DNA of 64,000 bases from Hyphomicrobiaceae bacterium. Its GTDB lineage: Bacteria > Pseudomonadota > Alphaproteobacteria > Rhizobiales > Hyphomicrobiaceae. The notes under the pieces are model-generated. The model saw only the letters and a program-made list of their open reading frames with translations, did no database searches and had not been told where the DNA came from. Each line of letters opens with the position of its first letter. The first letter of the stretch is position 1. The stretch is from positions 1 to 64,000 of the forward strand of contig PKEY01000051.1 of NCBI GenBank assembly GCA_002919265.1, in the 5' to 3' direction. The translations under genes and the position numbers were made by a program. Below, in pieces: positions 28,393-37,571 of the stretch.

Positions 28393-30198
28393 ATGTCCGA
28401 GCACCAGGTGCTGACGTCGCCGCTGCAGGCTGTCGGGAATCGAGGCGTGCTTACTACGCCTACCGGCACACAGTCCATGGAGGACCTGCGTCGGCGGCGC
28501 CTCATCGTCCTGGCTCTGAACGTCAGCACCTTCGGATTGCTGATCTGGGCTGCGATCAACGTCCTCAAGGCGGGCGGATGGTCATTGGTCGACACGGCGC
28601 TGCTCATCGCTTTCGCCGTAGGCTCGCCGTGGACTGTTCTTGGTTTCTGGAATTCCGTCATAGGACTATGGCTGCTCCACGGCGTACGTGATCCGATCAC
28701 GAAGGTGGCGCCCTATGCGAGGGCCGGCGATCTGCCGACGCCCATCACGGTCCGCACCGCCATTCTCATGACACTGCGTAACGAGGATCCTGAGCGGGCG
28801 ATCCTTCGTCTGAAGACGGTTAAGGAAAGCATCGACGCCACCGGGTTCGGCGGACAATTCGGCTATTTCGTCCTGAGCGATACGGACGATCCCTCCATCG
28901 CGGAGGCGGAGGAAAAGGCTGTCGCCGCATGGCAGCGGACCTTGCCTGATCCGCAGCAGGTCATTTACCGGCGGCGCGCCGATAACACCGGGTTCAAGGC
29001 GGGAAACCTGCGGGATTTCTGCGAGCGCTGGGGGCGCGAGTATGAGCTGATGCTGCCGCTTGATGCGGACAGCCTGATGTCCGGCGACACAGTCATCCGC
29101 CTGGTGCGCATCATGCAGGCGCATCGGCAACTCGGCATTCTGCAGAGCCTCGTGGTGGGCATGCCGTCTTCGAGTGCTTTCGCGCGGATTTTTCAGTTCG
29201 GCATGCGCCACGGCATGCGCTCCTACACGATGGGGCAGGCCTGGTGGACGGGCGATTGCGGACCGTTTTGGGGCCACAACGCGGTGGTGCGGATCAGACC
29301 ATTTCTTGAACGCTGCCAGTTGCCGGTTCTCCCCGGTAAGCCGCCCCTGGGTGGACATGTGCTCTCCCATGATCAGGTCGAAGCTACGTTGATGCGGCGC
29401 GCTGGATATGAGGTGCGCGTGCTACCGTTCGAGTGTGGCTCCTGGGAAGAGAACCCGCCGACATTGCTGGAGTTCATTCGGCGTGACGTGCGCTGGTGCC
29501 AGGGCAACATGCAGTACCTCAAGCTGCTGGATATGCCGGGACTTCATCCGATGAGCCGCTTCCAGCTCATCTGGGCCATTCTGATGTTTCTCGGCATTCC
29601 GGCCTGGACGCTGATGATCGCGCTGCTTCCGGTGCTGGCTTACGAAGCACAAAGCATTACGCAGTACCCGACGGCGCTGGCCGTTGCGCTCTATGTCGGC
29701 TTTTTTCTGATGTATCTGAGCCCCAAGATTGCCGGGCTTCTCGACGTGGTGCTGACGCGCGGCGGTGTGCGCAGGTATGGTGGTCGCGTTCGGTTCGCGA
29801 TCAGCGCCCTTATTGAGCTCGTCTTTTCGTTTCTGCTCGGGGCGGTATCGACCATCCGCACAACGATCTTCATGATCGGCCTGCTGTTTGGAAAATCCGT
29901 GACGTGGGGAGGGCAGGCGCGCGATGCCCACGGAATCTCCTGGAGGGCAGCATTGGTTAACCTCTGGCCGCAGACCGTATTTGGTCTTGTACTCTGCAGC
30001 GTGCTGGCCGCCATCTCGCCGACGGTTCTCGCGTGGAGCCTGCCGCTGACAGCCGGCTATCTGCTCGCCATACCGTTCGCTGTAATTACAGCTCACCCGG
30101 ATCTTGGCCGGTTGCTGAGATCTTGGGGGCTGTGCGGGATCCCGGAGGACTTCGAGGCCGTGCCGGAGATCGAGGCTGTTCAGCTCAATCGGCCATGA
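28393..30198 (+). CDS. mdoH: Glucans biosynthesis glucosyltransferase MdoH/OpgH
   Basis: A 601-residue inner-membrane family 2 glycosyltransferase that makes the linear beta-1,2-glucan backbone of osmoregulated periplasmic glucans from UDP-glucose. Two N-terminal helices (about 38-100) precede the cytoplasmic catalytic domain, with DSDTDDPS-like and LDADSLM aspartates and a QxxRW-type region (RRDVRWCQGN). C-terminal membrane helices follow (about 395-580). ATG 28393 has GAGGAAA upstream. The usual partner mdoG is not adjacent; instead the stop overlaps an FkbM methyltransferase gene. Confidence 0.92.
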   Translation: MSEHQVLTSPLQAVGNRGVLTTPTGTQSMEDLRRRRLIVLALNVSTFGLLIWAAINVLKAGGWSLVDTALLIAFAVGSPWTVLGFWNSVIGLWLLHGVRDPITKVAPYARAGDLPTPITVRTAILMTLRNEDPERAILRLKTVKESIDATGFGGQFGYFVLSDTDDPSIAEAEEKAVAAWQRTLPDPQQVIYRRRADNTGFKAGNLRDFCERWGREYELMLPLDADSLMSGDTVIRLVRIMQAHRQLGILQSLVVGMPSSSAFARIFQFGMRHGMRSYTMGQAWWTGDCGPFWGHNAVVRIRPFLERCQLPVLPGKPPLGGHVLSHDQVEATLMRRAGYEVRVLPFECGSWEENPPTLLEFIRRDVRWCQGNMQYLKLLDMPGLHPMSRFQLIWAILMFLGIPAWTLMIALLPVLAYEAQSITQYPTALAVALYVGFFLMYLSPKIAGLLDVVLTRGGVRRYGGRVRFAISALIELVFSFLLGAVSTIRTTIFMIGLLFGKSVTWGGQARDAHGISWRAALVNLWPQTVFGLVLCSVLAAISPTVLAWSLPLTAGYLLAIPFAVITAHPDLGRLLRSWGLCGIPEDFEAVPEIEAVQLNRP

Positions 30199-30971
30199 AC
30201 CGTTCCGTGCAAGACCAGCTCCAAGCCGTCATGGCCGACCCGCAGTACGCGGTTTTGCGCCGATCGTTCGAAATCTACTACGGTAACCCGGAGCGCGATG
30301 CCGCCATGGACGCGCTTTACGGCACGTTCGTTCGGCCAGGCGACCTTGCCTTCGACATTGGCAGCCATGTGGGCGATCGGATCGGAGCATTTCGCAGGCT
30401 TGGTGCCCGGGTGGTCGCTGTCGAACCGCAACCGGAATGCCTGGCGGCCATTCGCGTTCTTTATGGCGATGATGCCGATGTCACTGTCGTCGAGGCAGCC
30501 TGCGGCCGGGAGCGTGGACAGCTGACCTTGCACATTAACTCGGCCAATCCGACCGTCTCCACAGCGTCTGGCGAATTCATCTCCGCTGCGGCGGGAGCCC
30601 CCGGCTGGGAAGAGCAGGTTTGGGATCGCGCTATCACCGTCGAGGTGACAACTCTCGATCACCTCATCGAACGCTTCGGTGAACCGAAGTTTGCGAAAAT
30701 CGACGTGGAAGGATTCGAAGCCGACGTTCTGGCCGGCCTTACGAAAGCCATCTCGTCCCTCTCATTCGAGTTCACCACGATCCAGCGCGATGTGGCGCTG
30801 CGTTGTGTCGACCGGCTCATGGAGCTTGGGTCCTATCGGTTCAACGCGGCGCTCGGCGAAAGTCAGCGGCTCAGCTTAGCGCGCTGGGTTGATGGTCCCC
30901 GCATCAAGGAGTTCGTACGAACTCTCCCTCACGAGGCCAATTCGGGCGATATTTATGCAGTACTGGACTAA
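30195..30971 (+). CDS. FkbM family methyltransferase
   Basis: A 258-residue SAM-dependent methyltransferase with motif I AFDIGSHVGDR (about residues 51-61), an acidic strand-2 end VVAVEPQPE, and the FkbM hallmark KFAKIDVEGFEADVLAG (about 169-185). Members methylate sugar or polyketide hydroxyls. The start overlaps the mdoH stop (ATGA), and the stop is overlapped by the next gene. It may modify the MdoH product or a precursor of it; that is inference from coupling. Confidence 0.87.
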   Translation: MNRSVQDQLQAVMADPQYAVLRRSFEIYYGNPERDAAMDALYGTFVRPGDLAFDIGSHVGDRIGAFRRLGARVVAVEPQPECLAAIRVLYGDDADVTVVEAACGRERGQLTLHINSANPTVSTASGEFISAAAGAPGWEEQVWDRAITVEVTTLDHLIERFGEPKFAKIDVEGFEADVLAGLTKAISSLSFEFTTIQRDVALRCVDRLMELGSYRFNAALGESQRLSLARWVDGPRIKEFVRTLPHEANSGDIYAVLD

Positions 30972-31995
30972 GGTTCGGCGGGCAGGGCTCGCCATTCTCG
31001 GTTCCATCGCAACGGCAACGGCTCCTGCCATGTCACAAACGACCGGTTCCCAAATCACAGAGCCTATTCCCGTTGAAGTCGTGAACGGCAGCGAGCCGGT
31101 GCTTTGCGCCGAAAAGGATAACGTCAGCGTTGCCCTGAGCTCGCCGCGCGTGCGCAGCTTTCGCATCGAGGCCGCGCATCCGGTCTACATCGCCACGCTT
31201 CAGCGCGACAGCTTCGAGCCGGATTGGACGAACTGCGATATGTCTGGCGACCCCGTCTACACCGCGCCAAGGCCCCCGCGGCGCGTAACGATTTACGAGG
31301 AGGTCGAATTCTGGCTCGTCGGCTACACGTTTCCGACCTTCTGGCGTCCGGCGACGACTACGGTGCGCGTCGGCGACCGGGTCGAGGAAGCCATCCATAT
31401 GCTGCAGCTTTGGATGATCCGGCCGATGGGGGGAGAGGAGGTGCTCGTCCTCTACCCGCAGGACGGTTACTGGCGCCTGCGCCCGAGAACGCCGACCGGC
31501 ATGGAGAACACGGCGTTCGGCTCCTCATTTCTCGTAGGGCCAGTGGAGGAGGATGGGCGGCCGCTGGTGCGCATCAAGGAGGTGGCGTTCGAGCCAACGA
31601 CGAAGACATTCACCCTGAGCTTCGAGCGTGGCGGCTCGGCGTCGGTTCAGGTCGTCGAAACAGACCAGAACAAGAACGCCGTACACGTTGTATTCGACAA
31701 GCCGATCGAGGACCGCCCGTTCGCGATGGTGCGATCCATGTACATCACGGAGTTCAACAACGACGTGGCGCGTATCGCGCTGCGTGAACCCGGCGCAAAC
31801 GGCTGGCTTGAAGAGCCGATCATGAAGTTCGATCGCGGCCGCGCCACGGACATCTGGCTGGGCCGGCTGACGCCGTCACGGCACAACACGAGCTCACCCG
31901 ATCTCGTGCTCAACAGCTTTTCCGACACGCCACAACCACGCCTTCGCAGAAATGCTCCGCCGCCGGAGGTTCTGCCTCCTGCATCGAAAAACTGA
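30955..31995 (+). CDS. Secreted protein of unknown function, coupled to mdoH operon
   Basis: A 346-residue protein from ATG 30955, which overlaps the FkbM gene by 17 bases. Residues 1-28 form a Sec signal peptide (KVRRAGLAILGSIATATAPAMSQ, cleavage near AMS). The mature part is beta-rich, with no membrane segment, two cysteines in the first third (near residues 50 and 98) and repeated hydrophobic strands. I recognise no domain. The C-terminal 30 residues are Pro/Arg-rich. The position suggests a periplasmic function linked to glucan synthesis, possibly a replacement for MdoG, but no sequence resemblance to MdoG is apparent. Confidence 0.7.
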   Translation: MQYWTKVRRAGLAILGSIATATAPAMSQTTGSQITEPIPVEVVNGSEPVLCAEKDNVSVALSSPRVRSFRIEAAHPVYIATLQRDSFEPDWTNCDMSGDPVYTAPRPPRRVTIYEEVEFWLVGYTFPTFWRPATTTVRVGDRVEEAIHMLQLWMIRPMGGEEVLVLYPQDGYWRLRPRTPTGMENTAFGSSFLVGPVEEDGRPLVRIKEVAFEPTTKTFTLSFERGGSASVQVVETDQNKNAVHVVFDKPIEDRPFAMVRSMYITEFNNDVARIALREPGANGWLEEPIMKFDRGRATDIWLGRLTPSRHNTSSPDLVLNSFSDTPQPRLRRNAPPPEVLPPASKN

Positions 31996-32040
31996 ATTCA
32001 GGGGCTGACACTGGGCCGGCCGAACTCCGGACAATAGGGA

Positions 32041-32385
32041 TCATCCCACTTTTTTCTTCCGCTGAACGACTTTTCGAAGTTCAGCATTGATCCGCGTTTG
32101 CCAGCCGGGCCCCTCGGCCTTAAAGGCGTCTACAATGTCCGGATCAAGCCGGATTGAGACAACAACCTTGGGGTCGGCTTTCTTTGGCCGGCCGCGGCTT
32201 CGCGGGAAAGCGTTACGAATTTCCGGAGGCAGCTCGCTCACCGGTGTCGCGCGAGCGAAGTCTTCCTCAGTCCATTCCGGATTGTCTTCATCCGTCAGGT
32301 CCGGATCTTGTTCCCAGCGATGACGTTTTGGGGACGTTTTCGCGAGAAAGCGGCCGGATTTGGCGTCACGTGCGAGTTTTGACAT
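32041..32385 (-). CDS. brnA: BrnA antitoxin
   Basis: A 114-residue antitoxin of a type II system. The C-terminal ribbon-helix-helix region KVVVSIRLDPDIVDAFKAEG (about residues 74-93) followed by GWQTRINAELRKVV is the BrnA signature; this part binds DNA. The N-terminal half is charged and should wrap the toxin. Its start lies inside the end of brnT (20-base overlap), the usual toxin-first order of brnTA. Confidence 0.93.
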   Translation of the reverse strand: MSKLARDAKSGRFLAKTSPKRHRWEQDPDLTDEDNPEWTEEDFARATPVSELPPEIRNAFPRSRGRPKKADPKVVVSIRLDPDIVDAFKAEGPGWQTRINAELRKVVQRKKKVG

Positions 32386-32650
32386 AGCGCTTCAATTCCT
32401 TAGCATGTGCCCGACGAAGGCTGATGACGCGGACCCTTCCGTTGCGAACCGTAAAGGCCATGCAGCAGGCTAGGCCGTTGATGTATCCGAAAGCTCGCCA
32501 CCGAGGTTCGCCGTAGTCTCGCCGGTAATCAGGCAGTGCAACCTCAATTTCCATGTGCGCTGCTTCCGCGAGAGACATGCCGTGTTTGCGCAGGTTGACA
32601 GCGTCCTTCTCTGGATCGAAGTCGAAACCAAGATCCTCATTCGCGTCCAT
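32366..32650 (-). CDS. brnT: BrnT ribonuclease toxin
   Basis: A 94-residue RelE-fold RNase toxin. The family opening GFDFDPEKDAVNLRKHGMSL and the C-terminal segment RVRVISLRRAHAKELKRY carry the expected Lys, His, Arg and Glu residues. I chose ATG 32650; the open frame extends further upstream without family resemblance. There is no clear Shine-Dalgarno, because an AT-rich palindrome directly precedes the start, so the leader is very short or partly occluded. Confidence 0.92.
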   Translation of the reverse strand: MDANEDLGFDFDPEKDAVNLRKHGMSLAEAAHMEIEVALPDYRRDYGEPRWRAFGYINGLACCMAFTVRNGRVRVISLRRAHAKELKRYVKTRT

Positions 32651-32657
32651 GAATAAA

Positions 32658-32667
32658 CGTATATACG
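32658..32667. promoter_or_regulatory. Palindrome upstream of brnT, likely BrnA operator/promoter
   Basis: CGTATATACG is a perfect 10-bp palindrome, seven bases before the brnT start, within an AT-rich stretch (AAACGTATATACGAAAAATT). BrnTA systems are autorepressed by the ribbon-helix-helix antitoxin, which binds short TATA-centred palindromes. Assigning this site to BrnA is inference. Confidence 0.55.
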
Positions 32668-32820
32668 AAAAATTGGTTCCCCAGCCACAAGTGCTCAAGC
32701 GGAAGCTTCTATCGGACTTTGGCCGAGAGTGATTGTTCGGGGACCACCCGAGCAACACATGACAGAATGCAGTTGGCCTCCTCTACCACCTGCGAGATCG
32801 CTTAACCCCGCAAGGGGCGG

Positions 32821-33969
32821 TTATTCACTCGGCTTGAGCGGCAAAATTGTTTGCGGCTGCGCGACGGACCTGGCCTGGCCGGCAGCCTTGCTGGCGGGCT
32901 GAGGCCGTGGTGCGTTTACCGGCTGCGAATCCTCGTCGCTGTCCAGCGTGCCCGCTTCACGCCTGTCGCTCGCGATGAAGCTGCGCAGCATCGATGCGAA
33001 GAGCTCCTCGGCCACCGGGCTGATCTTTTGATACTCCTCCCACGAGCTTTCCTTCGCCACGCGCAGCCAGTTCTCATACTCGTCGTATGTCAGCTCGCGC
33101 ACCTGCGCGCCAGCCTTGCGGAAGGTATCGACCGCCGTTTTCAGGGCATCGAGCTGCGTTTCGACGAAGTAGGCATCAGAAATGGCGGCCGCCTCCTCGA
33201 AAGCCTGTTGCTCCTCGGGCGTGAGCGACTCCCACACCGCCCGCGACATGAGGAGTGGTTGGAAAGAGGTCCAGATGCCGTAGCCGCCAAAGGTTGCGTA
33301 TTTCGCGTGCTCGTAAATACGGAAGGAAACAAAGGACTCGTACGAGGTCAGAGCGGCTTCCAGCTCGCCCGAGGCCATCCGGCTTGCGATTTCTGTTGAC
33401 GGCATGGATGGCGTGTGACCGCCTGCCGCCTGGATCATCAGGTCGAATGCCTTGTCACCCGTGCGGATGGGCAGGCCTTTCGCCGTCTCCGGTCCTCCGA
33501 TGAACTGGCTCCGGCTGGCGATGCCACCACCCAACCACCACCACGTGAGAATCCGAACGCCCTTTTCCATCGCGAGGGCCTGGAGCTTCTCCTCGAATTC
33601 CGAACCCTTGAGGAGCCCTGCAAGCTCCGTGTTGGCCGGCACGCCGGGCAGCAAGCCGATCGAAAACTCAGGCACCTTCTTGGTGCCGTAGAAGAGGGGA
33701 TAGATGGCAAGGTCCAGCCGCCCGTCGACGAGCGCATCGAACTGCTCGGCCGGCTTGATGCCCAGCTCGGACTTCGGATGGATGGTGAACTTGATGCCGG
33801 GGACCCGCTTCTCCACCTCCTTCGCGAAGACCCGGGCGGCGCGATCACGGGCGTCGATCTCCGGGGCCCATTGGTGGGAGATGCGCAACTCTCTCGCATG
33901 GCCGGGTTCAGTTAGCCAGACTGCTCCGAGCAGCAGAAATCCCACAAAAAAACGGCCCGAGCGCAGCAT
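32821..33969 (-). CDS. Orphan TRAP transporter substrate-binding protein (DctP-type)
   Basis: A periplasmic binding protein of about 382 residues. A signal peptide (LRSGRFFVGFLLLGAVWL, cleavage after GHA) precedes the DctP fold: ELRISHQWAPEIDAR at the mature start, GLPIRTGDKAFDLMI in the hinge and YARFGGYG-like AKYATFGGYG. The start is uncertain (ATG 33969, 33978 or 34002). About 40 residues at the C-terminus form a Pro/Gln/Ala-rich tail absent from typical DctP proteins. No DctQ or DctM gene is in the window, so it serves a distant transporter or another role. Confidence 0.85.
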   Translation of the reverse strand: MLRSGRFFVGFLLLGAVWLTEPGHARELRISHQWAPEIDARDRAARVFAKEVEKRVPGIKFTIHPKSELGIKPAEQFDALVDGRLDLAIYPLFYGTKKVPEFSIGLLPGVPANTELAGLLKGSEFEEKLQALAMEKGVRILTWWWLGGGIASRSQFIGGPETAKGLPIRTGDKAFDLMIQAAGGHTPSMPSTEIASRMASGELEAALTSYESFVSFRIYEHAKYATFGGYGIWTSFQPLLMSRAVWESLTPEEQQAFEEAAAISDAYFVETQLDALKTAVDTFRKAGAQVRELTYDEYENWLRVAKESSWEEYQKISPVAEELFASMLRSFIASDRREAGTLDSDEDSQPVNAPRPQPASKAAGQARSVAQPQTILPLKPSE

Positions 33970-34310
33970 GGACGCCATCCCCCGTACTATTGACTTTCCC
34001 ATCTGCCAGTAGGACCCGCGGTCCCCGGATCCTACCCTTGCCATGGCAGCGCGTCGAATCCAAGGCGAAGGATGATGCTCAGGCGCACAATGATCTGCTG
34101 GCTGACAGGCGTTGCAAACTTGCCGCTATTCGGGGCGGGTGCAGGGGAGCCCGATGGCGACGCGCCGCTGGTCTGTCCGGACGGTTTGGCGTATAAGCGG
34201 CTGAGATCTGGAAAGCCTTTCAGGTTGAACTAGAAATGGTTCGCGACCCCACCGGCCGAGGGGGCGGAGGGGGTAGTGTTACGCTTTGAGAGAAATGCAG
34301 GAGACGAGTT
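33970..34310. other. Divergent intergenic region, dctP-like gene / class II DAHP synthase gene
   Basis: A 341-bp gap holding the two divergent promoters. I see no gene and no leader peptide with aromatic codons. A G-rich run (GAGGGGGCGGAGGGGG) lies near 34257-34273. No convincing operator or riboswitch could be recognised. Confidence 0.5.
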
Positions 34311-35699
34311 ATGCGGGCAACCTGGACCCCTGACAGCTGGAGATCGAAGCCGATCGTCCAGGTTCCCGAATATCCCGACAAAGAGGCGCTCGCGGAGGTA
34401 GAGGCCAAGCTCGCGACGTTCCCACCGCTGGTTTTTGCAGGCGAGGCGCGCCAGCTCAAGAAGGAGTTGGCGGAAGTCGCGGCAGGCAGAGCTTTTCTGC
34501 TGCAGGGTGGCGATTGTGCCGAGAGCTTCGCTGAGCATCGGGCGGACAACATTCGCGACTTCTTCCGCGTTTTCCTGCAGATGGCGGTCGTTCTTACCTA
34601 CGCTGGCGGCTCGCCGGTCGTGAAGGTGGGGCGGCTTGCGGGGCAGTTCGCCAAGCCCAGGTCGTCGCCGGCCGAGCGGAGGGGTGACGTCGAGCTGCCG
34701 AGCTACCGGGGCGACATCATCAATGGCGTCGAGTTTACGCCCGAGGCGCGCGTACCCGATCCACAGCGCCAGCTGCAGGCGTACCGACAGGCGGCCGCTA
34801 CGCTGAACCTGATCCGCGCTTTCGCGATGGGTGGTTATGCGGACCTCGAGCGCGTCCACCAGTGGACGCTCGGCTTCGTCAAGGACTCACCACAGAGCCA
34901 CCGCTACCAGGAGCTCGCTGACCGCATCACCGAGACGCTTGTGTTCATGCGAGCCTGCGGGATCACCTCCGAGACCACGCCGCAGCTGAGGACCACGACG
35001 GTCTACACCAGCCACGAGGCCCTGCTGCTCGGGTATGAGCAGGCATTGACGCGGCTCGATTCCACGAGCGGCGAGTGGTACGCCACGTCCGGCCACATGC
35101 TCTGGATCGGCGACCGGACGCGGCAGCCCGACCACGCGCACGTCGAGTTCTGCCGCGGTATCCGCAACCCGATCGGCCTCAAGTGTGGCCCAAGCCTCGA
35201 TCCCGATGGCCTGTTGCGCCTCATCGACATTCTGAACCCGAAGGACGAGCCGGGGCGTCTGACGCTGATCTGCCGGTTTGGCGCCGACAAGATCGAGTCA
35301 CACCTGCCGAAGCTCATCCGGGCGGTGCGGCGCGAAGGCCGGACGGTGGTGTGGTCCTGCGATCCCATGCACGGAAACACCATCACGGCGGCTTCGGGCT
35401 TCAAGACGCGTCCGTTCGAGCGGATTCTCAAGGAGGTCGAGCTGTTTTTCGACATCCATCGCGGCGAGGGCACGCACGCGGGCGGCATTCACGTCGAAAT
35501 GACGGGGCAGAACGTCACCGAGTGCACGGGTGGCGCGACGGCCATCTCCGAAGCGGACCTGTCGGATCGTTACCACACGCACTGCGATCCCCGGCTCAAT
35601 GCTGACCAGTCCCTTGAGCTGGCTTTCCTGATGGCCGAGCGCCTGAAGCAGGAGCGTGCCGCGTCGGTGCAGCCTGTCGCAGCGACAGCGTGGGGGTGA
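34311..35699 (+). CDS. aroF: Class II 3-deoxy-7-phosphoheptulonate synthase
   Basis: A 462-residue plant-type (class II) DAHP synthase that condenses phosphoenolpyruvate and erythrose 4-phosphate, the entry to the shikimate pathway. Family segments seen are [11 protein letters not shown] (about 62-72), [36 protein letters not shown] and [17 protein letters not shown], which include the metal Cys, His and Glu residues. AGGAGACGAG precedes the ATG. The class is certain; the paralogue letter is a convention. Confidence 0.95.
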   Translation: MRATWTPDSWRSKPIVQVPEYPDKEALAEVEAKLATFPPLVFAGEARQLKKELAEVAAGRAFLLQGGDCAESFAEHRADNIRDFFRVFLQMAVVLTYAGGSPVVKVGRLAGQFAKPRSSPAERRGDVELPSYRGDIINGVEFTPEARVPDPQRQLQAYRQAAATLNLIRAFAMGGYADLERVHQWTLGFVKDSPQSHRYQELADRITETLVFMRACGITSETTPQLRTTTVYTSHEALLLGYEQALTRLDSTSGEWYATSGHMLWIGDRTRQPDHAHVEFCRGIRNPIGLKCGPSLDPDGLLRLIDILNPKDEPGRLTLICRFGADKIESHLPKLIRAVRREGRTVVWSCDPMHGNTITAASGFKTRPFERILKEVELFFDIHRGEGTHAGGIHVEMTGQNVTECTGGATAISEADLSDRYHTHCDPRLNADQSLELAFLMAERLKQERAASVQPVAATAWG

Positions 35700-35810
35700 G
35701 GGGAAGGCGGATAGCGAGGCGTTTTGTGTGTAGAGGAGACGGTCTTTCGCTCTTTCCGTTATCCCTCTTCGCAATTCGCTATTCGCCAATCTTCCCCTAA
35801 ATACAAACGC

Positions 35811-37544
35811 ATGACGAAAACCCTCAAGATCGCGCTGGCCCAGCTTAACCCGACGGTCGGCGACATTGCCGGCAACGTCGAGAAGGCCAAGAAGGCCCAT
35901 GCGGAAGCAGCCCGGCTCGGGGCGGACGTGGTGGCGTTTCCCGAGCTGTTCATCACCGGCTATCCGCCGGAAGACCTCGTCCTCAAACCGGCGTTTGCAG
36001 CGGCAGCTCGTCGGGCCCTTGAGGGACTGGCGCGTGACACGAACGGCGGTCCAGCGCTGCTGGTCGGCACCGTGTGGGCCGAAGAGGGGAAGACCTACAA
36101 CGCGGTCGCCTATCTGGACGAAGGTGCCATCCAGGCGATCCGGTTTAAGGTCGACCTGCCGAATTACGGCGTATTCGACGAAAAGCGCGTGTTCCACGCT
36201 GGACCCCTGCCTGGGCCAATCAACGTCCGCGGCGTGCGCATCGGCGTTCCGATCTGCGAAGACATCTGGAAGGAAGAGGTCGTCGAGTGCCTGCAGGAGT
36301 CCGGGGCTGAGATCCTTCTGGCTCCCAACGGCTCGCCTTTTGAAAGGACGAAGCCTGACTTTCGGTTGAACGTCGTCGTCGCCAGGGTGACGGAGAGCGG
36401 GCTGCCGCTCGCCTACCTCAATCAGGTTGGCGGCCAGGATGAGCTGGTGTTCGACGGGGCCTCCTTCGTGCTGAACTCCGACTGCAGCCTCGCCGTGCAG
36501 CTGCCGGCCTGGGAGGAGACAGTCGTTGTCACCGAGTGGGAGCAGCGGGATGGCGGCTGGTACTGCAAGCCGGGCCCCAAGGCCGTGCTCGAAGAGAATG
36601 AGGCGGCGGCCTACCACGCCTGCGTCTTGGGCTTGCGGGATTATGTCGAGAAGAACGGCTTCCCCGGCGTTGTTCTCGGCCTCTCGGGAGGCGTCGACTC
36701 CGCGCTCGTTGCTGCCATGGCCGTCGATGCGCTCGGGCCGGACCGCGTCTCCTGCTACATGCTGCCGTATCGCTACACGTCCAACCAAAGTCTTTCCGAT
36801 GCGGCGGCGTGCGCGCAGGCGCTCGGCGTTCGCTACGAAATCCTGCCTATCGAGGCGCCGGTCGCCGGCTTCATGAGCGCGCTGGAGCGGCTGTTCGCCG
36901 GCAGCGAGCCGGGGACTACTGAGGAGAACATCCAGAGCCGTGTGCGGGGCTCCATGCTGATGGCCATCTCCAACAAGTTCGGCAGCATGCTGGTGACCAC
37001 CGGCAACAAGTCCGAGATGTCGGTGGGCTACGCGACCCTCTACGGAGATATGAACGGGGGCTTCAACCCCATCAAGGATCTCTACAAGACGCAGGTTTAC
37101 CGGATCGCGCGCTGGCGCAACGCGAACGTTCCCAAGGGCGGTAAGGGGCCGGCCGGGATCGTCATTCCCGAGAGCATCCTGACCCGCGCGCCATCCGCGG
37201 AACTGCGCGAAAACCAAACCGACCAGGATTCGTTGCCACCCTACGACATTCTGGACGACATTCTGGAATGTCTGGTCGAGCACGAGATGCCGCTGCCCGA
37301 CATCGTCGCTCGCGGGCATGACCGCGAGACGGTGAAGCGCGTAGAGCGCATGCTCTATCTCGCCGAGTATAAGCGCCGACAGGCGGCACCCGGCGTCAAG
37401 ATCACGTCGCGCAGCTTTGGTCGCGATCGCCGCTATCCGATCACGAACAAATTTCGCGAGGACGTGAACGCGTCAGCCCCTCGGTTCGAGGAAAGGGGAC
37501 CTCGGCTGGTTGCGCCGCGCGCCGATGGCGGCGAGATCTCTTGA
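35811..37544 (+). CDS. nadE: Glutamine-dependent NAD+ synthetase
   Basis: A 577-residue two-domain enzyme. The N-terminal nitrilase-type glutaminase carries Glu in FPELFITGYPPEDL, Lys in FKVDLPNYGVFDE and the nucleophile Cys in GVPICEDIW. The C-terminal ATP-dependent synthetase has the P-loop LSGGVDSAL (about residues 287-295) and TTGNKSEMSVGYATLYGD. It amidates NaAD to NAD+ with glutamine as ammonia donor. I chose ATG 35811 because it gives the family start KTLKIALAQLNPTVGD; there is no clear Shine-Dalgarno. Confidence 0.96.
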   Translation: MTKTLKIALAQLNPTVGDIAGNVEKAKKAHAEAARLGADVVAFPELFITGYPPEDLVLKPAFAAAARRALEGLARDTNGGPALLVGTVWAEEGKTYNAVAYLDEGAIQAIRFKVDLPNYGVFDEKRVFHAGPLPGPINVRGVRIGVPICEDIWKEEVVECLQESGAEILLAPNGSPFERTKPDFRLNVVVARVTESGLPLAYLNQVGGQDELVFDGASFVLNSDCSLAVQLPAWEETVVVTEWEQRDGGWYCKPGPKAVLEENEAAAYHACVLGLRDYVEKNGFPGVVLGLSGGVDSALVAAMAVDALGPDRVSCYMLPYRYTSNQSLSDAAACAQALGVRYEILPIEAPVAGFMSALERLFAGSEPGTTEENIQSRVRGSMLMAISNKFGSMLVTTGNKSEMSVGYATLYGDMNGGFNPIKDLYKTQVYRIARWRNANVPKGGKGPAGIVIPESILTRAPSAELRENQTDQDSLPPYDILDDILECLVEHEMPLPDIVARGHDRETVKRVERMLYLAEYKRRQAAPGVKITSRSFGRDRRYPITNKFREDVNASAPRFEERGPRLVAPRADGGEIS

Positions 37545-37571
37545 AGGCGCTTACAACCATCCGAGGCACGA

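Noticed and set aside
35298..37319. 673-codon open frame on the minus strand opposite aroF and nadE
   Set aside because: It is antisense to two well-supported genes, has no domain motifs and arises from high-GC codon bias.
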